The position numbers and the translations under genes were made by a program. The notes under the pieces are model-generated. The model saw only the letters and a program-made list of their open reading frames with translations, was not told the DNA's origin and ran no database searches. Positions 1-6,852 of a stretch of DNA of 8,175 nucleotides are shown one piece after another (the stretch's first letter is position 1; each line of letters starts with the position of its first letter). The DNA is from Camelimonas abortus (GTDB lineage Bacteria; Pseudomonadota; Alphaproteobacteria; Rhizobiales; Beijerinckiaceae), in NCBI RefSeq assembly GCF_042647165.1, contig NZ_JBHRUV010000093.1. The stretch is one strand, 5' to 3'.

Positions 1-1
1 G

Positions 2-1114
2 GCGGCGGCGCTGGGCCTTTCGCCCGCCGCCCGCACCCTGGCGGCGCTGGCCGCGCCGGCGGAGGCGCCCGCCGGCGATGTCATCCGGCCGCGCGCCGCG
101 CTCAAGCGCGAGCTCACCCGCGGACCGGCGCCGCGTTTTCCCGAGGCGCAGCGCGCCCGAAAGGGGCCGCCGCTGCGCCCGCAAGCCTCGCTGAGCCGCG
201 CCGCCCTCGACGCCGCCGCCCTGCGCGCCCGCACCGCCGCCTCCGCCCTGCTGTTCTCCCGCAACGAGCGGCTGCTGCCGGGCACGGTGCTGATGGAAGG
301 GGCGGTGGAGATTCCCGATCTGGACGAGATCAGGCGTTTTGAGGCGGCGGACGACGACGACGGCGCCACCGCCCGCCAGACGACCGAATCCTCGCCCGCC
401 GCCGACGCCACCGACCTGACGGGCGCGGCCGCCGCGGAGCCCGAAACGGCGGAGCCGGGCCGCCTGTCCGGCGCCGCCCGCCGCGCCGCCCGGCTGTGGC
501 GCAAGCCGGCCGACGCCCGCGACGGCGGCACCCCGTCCGTGCCGCGCGCCATGGCGCTGGCCTCGGCGACGCCGGCGCCGCCGGAGGCGGTTCCGGTGGA
601 GGTCGCCGCCGCGCCGGTGATTCCGGGCCGTGGCGACAGCGGCGCAGCCTTCGCCCGCGCCCGCCACGGCCGGCCCGACTACGCCAGCCTGATCAGTCCT
701 GACCGGCTGGAGCGCGAGCAGCGCTGCCTCGCCGAGGCGGTTTATTTCGAGGCGCGCAGCGAACCGCCGGCCGGCCAGGCGGCGGTGGCGCAGGTGGTGC
801 TGAACCGGGTGAAGAGCGGCCTTTATCCGCGCAGCATCTGCGGCGTGGTGTACCAGAACCGGCACCGTTATCTGGGCTGCCAGTTCACCTTCGCCTGCGA
901 AGGCAAGCGGCTGGTTCCCACCGAGACGGCGGCGTGGAGCCAGGCGGTGCGCATCGCCCGCGAGGTGTACTCCGGCCAGCTTTATCTGGCGTCGGTGGGC
1001 GAAGCGACGCATTACCACGCCAATTACGTGCGCCCGCGCTGGGCGCGCAAGCTGAAGAAGAACGACGTGATCGGCCGTCACATTTTCTACCAGCTGCGCC
1101 CCGGACAGACCTGA
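2..1114 (+). CDS. SleB-like cell wall hydrolase (Hydrolase_2), 5' partial
   Basis: The frame is open from the first full codon at position 2 to the TGA at 1112-1114, giving 370 visible residues. The start lies upstream of the window; the internal GTG at 287 and ATG at 293 are unlikely starts because coding-like sequence continues before them. Visible residues 1-240 are an Ala/Pro/Arg-rich, low-complexity region. Residues 242-367 form a Hydrolase_2 (SleB) domain: CLAEAVYFEARSE at 242-254 with the expected catalytic Glu in this stretch, then AVAQVVLNRV, the CQFTFACEG block and THYHANYV. Family members cleave peptidoglycan, as spore-cortex lytic SleB does in Bacillus; in non-sporing Alphaproteobacteria they are presumed cell-wall remodelling enzymes of the periplasm. 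Four cysteines in the domain suit an exported, disulfide-bonded protein. The first visible residues are hydrophobic and Ala-rich and could be the end of a signal or membrane segment, but this cannot be judged without the start. The domain call is firm; the exact substrate bond is unknown. Confidence 0.88.
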   Translation, partial: AAALGLSPAARTLAALAAPAEAPAGDVIRPRAALKRELTRGPAPRFPEAQRARKGPPLRPQASLSRAALDAAALRARTAASALLFSRNERLLPGTVLMEGAVEIPDLDEIRRFEAADDDDGATARQTTESSPAADATDLTGAAAAEPETAEPGRLSGAARRAARLWRKPADARDGGTPSVPRAMALASATPAPPEAVPVEVAAAPVIPGRGDSGAAFARARHGRPDYASLISPDRLEREQRCLAEAVYFEARSEPPAGQAAVAQVVLNRVKSGLYPRSICGVVYQNRHRYLGCQFTFACEGKRLVPTETAAWSQAVRIAREVYSGQLYLASVGEATHYHANYVRPRWARKLKKNDVIGRHIFYQLRPGQT

Positions 1115-1624
1115 CGGCGCCGGCGACCGCAACGCGGCGACGCGGCGGGCGCCCCGCCAGGCGCGCCGCCCCGGCGTCCTCGCCGGACCGGCCCCGGACA
1201 TCCGCGATCCTGCGCGAACCGGACTGCGCCGGCGATATCCGCGCCGCTCCGCGACCGGCGGCGCACGCAGGCGCGGAACGCCGCCGGCGGCAGCCCGGTC
1301 GCCGGGGGCGCAAGCTGGTCGCGCGTCCTGGAGACGGCGGCATGACGATGTCCGGACAAAACGGCGGCCAGCGACGGCGCCTGCGCATTCCATAACGGCC
1401 CGCGCCCTGGCCGCCGCCCCCGCCGGGCGTGGCCGCTCCAGCGGCCCGGACCGGACGGGGCGCGTTCCCGCCCCCGCCGCGAAGCGCCGCGTCCCGGCGG
1501 CGCCTCCGTCTCATGGCCGGCCACCGTTATCCCGGCGGCCATGGCCCTCCGGACGGCCGGCGCGCCCCACCTTCGCCGCGTCCGTCCGGCCATGCGCGCC
1601 GTCACGCTGACGACGCCGGCGGGC
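1115..1624. other. GC-rich intergenic region, no gene seen
   Basis: These 510 bases lie between the stop codons of two convergent genes. Several long open frames cross it on both strands, but their translations are Arg/Ala/Pro/Gly-rich with no recognisable domain, as expected where stop codons are rare. I see no tRNA-like or rRNA-like structure. Short inverted repeats occur, including GGCCGCT/AGCGGCC at 1431-1446 and CATGGCCG/CGGCCATG at 1512-1543. No T-tract follows them, so no intrinsic terminator is called. Confidence 0.6.
1512..1543. repeat. Inverted repeat CATGGCCG/CGGCCATG
   Basis: Two perfect 8-base arms (1512-1519 and 1536-1543) are separated by 16 bases. It lies about 80 bases beyond the end of the mucR-like gene and could help end or stabilise that transcript. 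There is no T-run, and in DNA this rich in GC such arms can arise by chance. Confidence 0.3.
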
Positions 1625-2104
1625 TCAGCCAGTGTGCGCCATGCGCTTGCGGCTGGCGCCGCCCGCCTGCCTGTTGACGAGCCGGTTGTGCTCCTTCTCG
1701 TCCTCCGGAATGTAAATGTCGTTGTATCCGTAAGGACCACGGGTGCGTGGCGACGCGTAGTTCGGAGCGATCATCGGATAGGTGGGCGGAAGGTTCCACT
1801 TCGCCCGGTATTCGGCCGGGGTCATGCCATAGGCCGCGCTCAGGTGACGCTTCAGGAACTTGAAGCGTTTGCCGTCCTCAAGACAGACGATGTACTCCGG
1901 CGTCACCGATTTCTTGATCGGCACCGCAGGCTTCAGTTTGTTCGCCGGCTCGGCGGCCTGGCCGCTGAGACGGGACAGCGAGTTGTGCACCGAGTTAATG
2001 ACGTCCGCCAGCTGGTCGCTGTCGATCTGGTTGTTCTGGACATAGGCGGAAACAATGCTGGTCGTCATTGAAATGATACTGTGCTCTCCAGTCTCTTCTG
2101 ACAC
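1625..2104 (-). CDS. mucR: MucR/Ros-family transcriptional regulator
   Basis: The product is 159 residues. The GTG start at 2104-2102 is chosen because AGGAGA sits exactly 6 nt upstream and the N-terminus then reads MSEETGEH followed by the family's TSIVSAYVQNN helix. An in-frame ATG at 2068 has a poorly placed ribosome site, and one at 2308 lies upstream of the predicted transcription start. Residues 13-46 are the N-terminal helical region used for oligomerisation in this family. Residues 59-116 are the Ros/MucR DNA-binding domain (KPAVPIKKSVTPEYIVCLEDG, LKRHL, MTPAEYRAKWNLP, YPMIAPNY). Relatives bind AT-rich promoters in an H-NS-like way and control cell-cycle, envelope, polysaccharide and virulence genes, usually including their own. 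The zinc site is eroded: Cys74 and His87 remain, Asp77 replaces the second Cys of Ros, and Ala91-Tyr92 occupy the place of the last histidines. The tail after residue 117 is not the usual family ending. The family call is firm; target genes are unknown. Confidence 0.93.
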   Translation of the reverse strand: MSEETGEHSIISMTTSIVSAYVQNNQIDSDQLADVINSVHNSLSRLSGQAAEPANKLKPAVPIKKSVTPEYIVCLEDGKRFKFLKRHLSAAYGMTPAEYRAKWNLPPTYPMIAPNYASPRTRGPYGYNDIYIPEDEKEHNRLVNRQAGGASRKRMAHTG

Positions 2105-2110
2105 GGCTGT

Positions 2111-2116
2111 TCTCCT
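2111..2116 (-). promoter_or_regulatory. Ribosome binding site of the mucR-like gene
   Basis: The minus strand reads AGGAGA, 6 nt before the GTG at 2104-2102. This site decides the GTG start over the in-frame ATGs at 2068 and 2308. Confidence 0.75.
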
Positions 2117-2223
2117 CTTGCAGACATGCAGGCGGACATGAGGGGATAGCCTCGCAAGCGCCGCGCCGGTCCAGCCCGGCCAGACGCCATGGCGCGCAAT
2201 CCACGGCCAGGCGTTTATGCGCA

Positions 2224-2239
2224 CGCAGTGAAAACTGCG
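2224..2239. repeat. Perfect 6-4-6 inverted repeat in the mucR leader
   Basis: CGCAGT (2224-2229), GAAA (2230-2233) and ACTGCG (2234-2239) form a perfect stem-loop. It lies inside the predicted 5' leader of the mucR transcript, about 120 nt before the GTG start. It could be an RNA hairpin or a protein-binding palindrome; the sequence alone does not tell. Confidence 0.35.
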
Positions 2240-2312
2240 GCGAAACTGCCCCGCATACCTGCACACAAATACAATCCACGTTTGCGAACAGGCGTAACCG
2301 GAGTTCATCTTG

Positions 2313-2341
2313 AATATACGGATATAACTTCTTCAGTTCAA
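2313..2341 (-). promoter_or_regulatory. Probable sigma-70 promoter of the mucR-like gene
   Basis: The minus strand carries TTGAAC (-35, 2341-2336) and TATATT (-10, 2318-2313) separated by 17 bases, which is the ideal spacing. Matches to the TTGACA/TATAAT consensus are 4/6 and 5/6. The predicted start near 2306 gives a leader of about 200 nt. The promoter sits in an AT-rich island (about 2255-2360) in otherwise very GC-rich DNA. This fits a target of MucR itself, since family members prefer AT-rich DNA and often repress their own gene. Confidence 0.5.
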
Positions 2342-2619
2342 CAGGAAAATACATGCGGACCGGACAGATATCATGGCGGTTCCGTGAACATCTACGTTCT
2401 GGCGCGCGCACGTCCCGGACCGGCGGCGCGCGGCGGAAGTTACGCGCCGGTCGCGGGGGCCTGCGCAGCCGCCGCCAGGCTCGCGCGCGGCGCCGGAGCG
2501 ACGCCGCCGCCCTTGCGCCGGCGCTTGCCGGAAACGGCGCTTTACGCCACAAGTTGGCGGCGAAAACCGCTGCAAACGACGCACATGCCGCCAGCCGCGC
2601 TGGCGACGGAGAGGAAACG

Positions 2620-3618
<999 letters not shown>

Positions 3619-3677
3619 GGCGCCGGGCGCATGTCCCTGTCGCCGGCGCGTCCGCCTGCCGGCGCGGCGGCCGGCCT

Positions 3678-4661
3678 TCAGGGCGCGGAAGCCTCACGGC
3701 GGATGGGCGCATCCGGCTCCTCGCCCTCCACCAGCCGGCGCCGGCGCGCCAGCTCGCCGCCGACGAAATCCATGAAGGCGCGCACGCGCGGCGCGTTGCG
3801 CAGGTCGGGGTGGGTCAGCAGCCACAGCGAGGTGGCGATATCGTTGTACGGCTGCGACAGGCGCACCAGATCGGGCCGGATGTCGCCGCACATGCAGGGC
3901 AGCGGCGCCACGCCCAGCCCCATCGACACCGCCTCGGCCAGCGCGCGCACGGTGTTGACGCGGAAGCCGACGTTGTCGTCGCCGCCGGCGAGATCGCGCA
4001 CGAAACGGGCCGGACGGATGGCGGCGAGCTCGCCGCCCAGCCCGATCCAGCTGACGCCCGCGCCAGGCTGCGGCGGCGTCGCGCCGTCGGCGTCGGGGAA
4101 GTCGGCGCGCCGGCCGTAGACCGCCCAGGCGATGCGGCCGATGCGCCGCCCCACCAGCGTCTCCGGGGGCCTGTCGGTGGCGCGGATGGCGATGTCGGCG
4201 TCACGCCGCGACAGGTTGAGACGGGCGTTGTCCAGCACCAGCTCCAGCCGGATCAGCGGATATGTCTGGCGGAAGCGCCGCAGGATGTCGGCCAGCAGTG
4301 GCGTCATCAGCCCGTCGCTGGTGGTGACGCGCAGCTCCCCGGAGGGAGCCGGATCCGTGCCCTCCACCCGCCGCAGGAAGCCGGCGGCGGCCGCCTCCAT
4401 GGTCTCGGCCACGGCGACCATCTCCTCGCCGGCGGGGGTGAGCGCGTAGCCGCCGCGGCGGCGCTCGAACAGGGCGCAGCCCAGCGTGGCCTCCAGCCGG
4501 GCGAGACGGCGGAACACGGTGGAGCTGTTCACCCCCAGCGCCGCGGCGGCGCCGGCGAGGCCGCGCGCGCGGGCGACGGCGCGCACCATGCGGAAGTCGT
4601 CGAGAGAAACGGCGTTGTTGTCGAGGCGCCTGCCGCGCCCTTTGCGTTGCGGCTCGCTCAT
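3678..4661 (-). CDS. LysR-family transcriptional regulator
   Basis: The product is 327 residues from the ATG at 4661-4659. An alternative ATG at 4688 would add nine residues, but it lies inside a palindrome that looks like the operator, and neither start has a clear ribosome site. Residues 18-78 are the winged helix-turn-helix: LDDFRMVRAVARARGLAGAA, then the recognition region NSSTVFRRLARLEATLG and LFERRRGGYALTPAGEEM. The rest is the LysR substrate-binding domain (GELRVTTSDGLM, RFRQTYPLIRLEL, DADIAIR, VNTVRALAEAVSMGLGVAPLP, and a C-terminal helix with FMDFVGGELARRR). The gene is divergent from wrbA across a short gap, the classic layout for a LysR protein controlling its neighbour and itself. 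The natural inference is that it regulates wrbA in response to a quinone, aromatic or redox signal, but the effector cannot be read from the sequence. It is convergent with the acrylyl-CoA reductase gene, 59 bp apart. Confidence 0.92.
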   Translation of the reverse strand: MSEPQRKGRGRRLDNNAVSLDDFRMVRAVARARGLAGAAAALGVNSSTVFRRLARLEATLGCALFERRRGGYALTPAGEEMVAVAETMEAAAAGFLRRVEGTDPAPSGELRVTTSDGLMTPLLADILRRFRQTYPLIRLELVLDNARLNLSRRDADIAIRATDRPPETLVGRRIGRIAWAVYGRRADFPDADGATPPQPGAGVSWIGLGGELAAIRPARFVRDLAGGDDNVGFRVNTVRALAEAVSMGLGVAPLPCMCGDIRPDLVRLSQPYNDIATSLWLLTHPDLRNAPRVRAFMDFVGGELARRRRLVEGEEPDAPIRREASAP

Positions 4662-4678
4662 GCAGCGAAGGTGCGCGA

Positions 4679-4708
4679 CCGCTTGCATTTTTGCAAGCCG
4701 CCGCTTGC
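4679..4708. promoter_or_regulatory. Candidate LysR operator between lysR and wrbA
   Basis: A perfect palindrome GCTTGCA-TTTT-TGCAAGC occupies 4681-4698 and contains the T-N11-A pattern typical of LysR-type boxes. A further copy of its half-site, CCGCTTGC, recurs at 4701-4708, exactly 22 bp (about two helical turns) from the same octamer at 4679-4686. LysR proteins usually bind a strong palindromic site plus a weaker adjoining one, so this layout fits autoregulation and control of wrbA. The assignment is inferred from position and symmetry. Confidence 0.55.
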
Positions 4709-4789
4709 GCGCGGACGCTGGCGCGACGCCGCCGGCGGGTCCACCTTCAGGGGCGCGCGGCGGCGGACGCCGCGACCATGGAGACTGCG

Positions 4790-5389
4790 ATGACCCGCGT
4801 GCTTGTGCTTTATTATTCCTCTTACGGCCACATCGAGAAAATGGCGGAGGCGGTCGCCGAGGGCGCGCGCAGCGCCGGCGCGGAGGCGGTGGTGAAGCGC
4901 GTGCCCGAGACGGCGCCGGAGGCGGTGGCGAAGGCGGCGCATTTCAAGCTGGACCAGGCGGCGCCGGTGGCGACGGTGGACGAGCTGCCGGAGTATGACG
5001 CGATCATTTTCGGCGCGCCGACGCGGTTTGGCGTCTTCGCCTCGCAGATGCGGGCGTTCATTGACCAGACCGGCGGCCTGTGGGCTCAGGGCAAGCTGGC
5101 GGGCAAGGTGGGCAGCGCCTTCACGTCCAGCGCGACGCAGCATGGCGGCCAGGAGTCGACCATCCTGACCTTCCTGCCGACGCTGCTGCATCACGGCATG
5201 GTGGTGGTCGGCCTGCCTTATGGCTTCGCCGGACAGATGGGCGTTGACGAGATCAAGGGCGGCTCGCCCTACGGCGCCAGCACCATCGCCGGCGGCGACG
5301 GCAGCCGCCAGCCGTCGGAGGTTGAGCTCGCCGGCGCCCGTTACCAGGGCGCGCATGTGGCGCGGATCGCGGCCAGGCTGGCGGGCTGA
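4790..5389 (+). CDS. wrbA: WrbA-type NAD(P)H:quinone oxidoreductase
   Basis: The product is 199 residues, essentially the same length as E. coli WrbA (198). The ATG at 4790 is preferred over the in-frame ATG at 4778 because GGAG lies 6 nt upstream and MTRVLVLYYSSYGHIEKMA matches the family N-terminus. The flavodoxin-like fold is clear: the FMN phosphate-binding loop SSYGHIE at 10-16, PTRFG at 77-81, the loop TSSATQHGGQE at 112-122, and the C-terminal GGSPYGASTIAGGDGSRQPS block followed by ARYQGAHVARIAARL. Members are tetrameric FMN enzymes that reduce quinones to hydroquinones in one two-electron step with NAD(P)H, which avoids semiquinone radicals and protects against oxidative stress. It is divergent from the LysR gene and probably controlled by it. 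A terminator-like hairpin lies about 140 bp downstream. Confidence in the family is very high. Confidence 0.95.
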   Translation: MTRVLVLYYSSYGHIEKMAEAVAEGARSAGAEAVVKRVPETAPEAVAKAAHFKLDQAAPVATVDELPEYDAIIFGAPTRFGVFASQMRAFIDQTGGLWAQGKLAGKVGSAFTSSATQHGGQESTILTFLPTLLHHGMVVVGLPYGFAGQMGVDEIKGGSPYGASTIAGGDGSRQPSEVELAGARYQGAHVARIAARLAG

Positions 5390-5519
5390 GACGGCCCGGG
5401 CTCTCCGCAGCGGGCGTCCGCGCGACCGCCTGCCGCTGCGGGCGGCCTGCGGCGGGCGGCTGCTCCGCCGCCGGCCGGCGCCGCGCGGACGGCCCGGCGA
5501 ACGGCCGCCCTCCCCGCGA

Positions 5520-5631
5520 CGTCATGCCCGGGCCTGACCCGGGCGTTTTCCTGTCCCGACGCGCCAGCGCATGACGGAAGCCGCGCCGGGCGGCGGCGCA
5601 TGGATGGGCCTGGCGCGACCCGGACGTGACG
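5520..5631. repeat. Palindromic intergenic repeat element, copy 1
   Basis: The element begins CGTCATGCCCGGG and ends with the near-complement CCCGGACGTGACG. The rest of the two arms also matches when reversed (CCTGACCCGGGC against CGCGCCAGGCCC). A perfect inner pair, CGTCATGC (5520-5527) and GCATGACG (5569-5576), is nested inside. From memory, intergenic palindromes starting GTCATNCC-GG-CTTGA-CC-GG are scattered in many copies through alphaproteobacterial genomes. It is non-coding; whether it is mobile or has an RNA role is not known. Confidence 0.6.
5526..5549 (+). terminator. Terminator-like hairpin downstream of wrbA
   Basis: GCCCGGG (5526-5532), a CCTGA loop and CCCGGGC (5538-5544) form a perfect 7-bp GC stem followed by G and TTTT at 5546-5549. 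It lies about 140 bp after the wrbA stop and could end that transcript. The T-run is short, and the hairpin is also the first arm of the palindromic repeat. An identical copy is at 5689-5712. Confidence 0.4.
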
Positions 5632-5654
5632 GCGGGAGAACGGGCGAACGCCCG

Positions 5655-5655
5655 N
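5655..5655. other. Undetermined base (N), probable contig join
   Basis: This is the only N in the window and it falls exactly between two identical 162-bp sequences. That is what results when two contigs that end and begin in the same sequence are joined without merging the overlap. Confidence 0.7.
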
Positions 5656-5682
5656 CCCGGCGAACGGCCGCCCTCCCCGCGA

Positions 5683-5794
5683 CGTCATGCCCGGGCCTGA
5701 CCCGGGCGTTTTCCTGTCCCGACGCGCCAGCGCATGACGGAAGCCGCGCCGGGCGGCGGCGCATGGATGGGCCTGGCGCGACCCGGACGTGACG
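5683..5794. repeat. Palindromic intergenic repeat element, copy 2
   Basis: This is the same element as at 5520-5631, within direct repeat copy B, with the same terminal and nested inverted repeats. It is not independent evidence of a second genomic copy if the duplication is an assembly artefact. Confidence 0.55.
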
Positions 5795-5803
5795 GCGGGA
5801 GAA

Positions 5804-5817
5804 CGGGCGAACGCCCG
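5804..5817 (-). terminator. Small hairpin just after the ispB stop
   Basis: CGGGCG-AA-CGCCCG is a perfect 6-2-6 inverted repeat beginning 7 bases past the ispB stop codon. On the minus strand it is followed by TTCTCCC rather than a clean T-run, so it is a weak candidate terminator or a 3'-end stabiliser. The same hairpin is at 5641-5654 in copy A. Confidence 0.3.
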
Positions 5818-5823
5818 GGCGGT

Positions 5824-6840
5824 TCAGTGGGCGCGGGAAATGCAGAAGTCCACCGTGTCCAGCAGCGCCTGCTTCAGCGGGCTGTCAGGGTAGCGGTCCA
5901 GCGCCTGCTTGGCGGCGGCGCCATACTGGCGGGCGCGCGCCACCGTCTCGGCCAGAACGCCGCTCTCCTTCATCATGGCGATGGCCCGGGCCAGCGACTC
6001 GTCGTCGTTCTGCCCCTCCTCCAGCACCCGGCGCCAGAACTCGCGCCCGGCGGCGTCGGCCCGCTGCAGCGAGAGCACCACCGGCAGCGTCAGCTTGCCC
6101 TCCCGGAAATCATCGCCGACGTTCTTGCCCAGCGTCGCGGCCACGCCGCCATAATCAAGGGCGTCGTCAATGAGCTGGAAGGCCACGCCCAGATTCATGC
6201 CGAAATCGCGGCAGGCGGCGCGGTCGGCGGGATCGTCGCCGGCCAGGATCGGCCCCACCTCGCAGGCGGCGGCGAACAGCGTCGCCGTCTTGGCGCGGAT
6301 CACCGCCAGATATTCCTCCTCGCCGGTGGCCACGGTGCGGGCGGCGGAGAGCTGCATCACCTCGCCCTCGGCGATCACCGCCGCGGCCGTGGACAGCACC
6401 TCCAGCGCCGGCAGCGAGCCGACCTCCACCATCATGCGGAACGCCTGGCCGAGCAGGAAGTCGCCCACCAGCACGCTGGCCTCGTTGCCCCACACCTTGC
6501 GGGCCGCCAGCTTGCCGCGACGCATGTCGCTCTCGTCCACCACGTCGTCGTGCAGCAGCGTGGCGGTGTGCATGAACTCGACGCTGGCCGCCAGCTTGAT
6601 GTGGCCGTCGCCCGCGTAATCGCACAGGCTGGCCGAAGCTAGGGTCAGCATGGGCCGCAACCGCTTGCCGCCTGATGAAATCAGGTGGTTGGCCACTTCC
6701 GGAATCATCATGACGTCCGACCCCGTGCGCGACAGGATCATTTCGTTCACGCGCTCCATGTCGGCGGATACGAGAGAGACGAGCGCCTCGATGCCTGGCT
6801 GCGAGGCCCTGTCCTTCTCCAGTGCGACGGCGATACCCAA
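5824..6840 (-). CDS. ispB: Long-chain polyprenyl (octa-/decaprenyl) diphosphate synthase
   Basis: The product is 338 residues. The TTG start at 6840-6838 is chosen because AAGGAG lies exactly 6 nt upstream and homologues begin near this point; a GTG at 6861 has no ribosome site. All trans-prenyltransferase signatures are present: GGKRLRP at 57-63, the first Asp-rich motif DDVVDESD at 98-105 followed by RRGK, GEVMQL at 159-164, KT at 184-185, the second Asp-rich motif in FQLIDDALD at 221-229, and GKNVGDDFREGKLTLPV. The enzyme adds isopentenyl diphosphate units to an allylic primer to make the ubiquinone side chain. The small Ala93 five residues before the first DD motif leaves room for a long product. 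The exact chain length (C40, C45 or C50) cannot be read; decaprenyl is common in Alphaproteobacteria. The gene is divergent from the DUF2007 operon and probably essential, as ispB is in E. coli. Confidence 0.95.
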   Translation of the reverse strand: MGIAVALEKDRASQPGIEALVSLVSADMERVNEMILSRTGSDVMMIPEVANHLISSGGKRLRPMLTLASASLCDYAGDGHIKLAASVEFMHTATLLHDDVVDESDMRRGKLAARKVWGNEASVLVGDFLLGQAFRMMVEVGSLPALEVLSTAAAVIAEGEVMQLSAARTVATGEEEYLAVIRAKTATLFAAACEVGPILAGDDPADRAACRDFGMNLGVAFQLIDDALDYGGVAATLGKNVGDDFREGKLTLPVVLSLQRADAAGREFWRRVLEEGQNDDESLARAIAMMKESGVLAETVARARQYGAAAKQALDRYPDSPLKQALLDTVDFCISRAH

Positions 6841-6846
6841 ACTGCT

Positions 6847-6852
6847 CTCCTT
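6847..6852 (-). promoter_or_regulatory. Ribosome binding site of ispB
   Basis: The minus strand reads AAGGAG, 6 nt before TTG at 6840-6838. This is a near-perfect site and decides the TTG start. Confidence 0.75.

Larger units (their letters stand above)
2105..2619. other. Divergent intergenic region between mucR and the acrylyl-CoA reductase gene
   Basis: The mucR-proximal part (about 2105-2360) has lower GC than the rest and holds the mucR leader, hairpin and promoter. The part next to the reductase gene (about 2400-2619) is very GC-rich and I see no gene in it. The reductase frame happens to stay open back to 2353, but the translation of that stretch is Arg/Ala-rich and unlike the family. 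A small motif, GTTC-N3-GAAC-N6-GTTC, lies at 2379-2399. I did not find a convincing plus-strand promoter. Confidence 0.5.
5493..5654. repeat. Direct repeat copy A (162 bp)
   Basis: Every base of 5493-5654 matches 5656-5817 when compared by eye, an offset of 163. If the N at 5655 is G, the base at the matching positions 5492 and 5818, the period is exactly 163 bp. The copy contains a palindromic element (5520-5631) and a small hairpin (5641-5654). Confidence 0.95.
5656..5817. repeat. Direct repeat copy B (162 bp)
   Basis: This copy is identical to 5493-5654. It ends 6 bp before the ispB stop codon at 5824-5826. It may be real, or the same sequence read from the neighbouring contig. Confidence 0.95.
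5390..5823. other. Gene-free region dominated by an N-interrupted duplication
   Basis: Between the wrbA and ispB stop codons there is no credible gene. Bases 5390-5492 are GC-rich with short self-complementary runs. Bases 5493-5817 are two identical 162-bp copies around one undetermined base. Open frames crossing the region run through the N and the repeat on both strands and have no recognisable protein content. Confidence 0.7.

Noticed and set aside
1342..1395. Short open frame (17 codons) starting ATGACGATGTCC with GGAG 8 nt upstream
   Set aside because: The ribosome site is plausible, but the peptide is tiny, ends in an Arg-rich run, and has no other support. One such match is expected by chance.
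1087..1740. Long minus-strand open frame downstream of and overlapping the mucR gene
   Set aside because: The translation is Arg/Gly/Ala/Pro-rich with no domain, overlaps two real genes, and is explained by the scarcity of stop codons in GC-rich DNA.
2105..2308. N-terminal extension of the MucR-like protein to an ATG at 2308
   Set aside because: The extra residues do not look like the family, the GTG at 2104 has an ideal ribosome site, and the predicted transcription start near 2306 lies downstream of that ATG.
3619..3677. Bidirectional terminator between the convergent reductase and lysR genes
   Set aside because: The gap is GC-rich with repeated GCCGGCGCG, but I could not draw a clean stem-loop with a T-run on either side.
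5571..5792. Open frames running through the N and the repeat copies
   Set aside because: They cross an undetermined base and a non-coding palindromic repeat, and read equally well on both strands.
5520..5817. CRISPR array or insertion sequence in the repeat region
   Set aside because: There are only two copies, directly adjacent without spacers, and no transposase gene or target-site duplication is visible.
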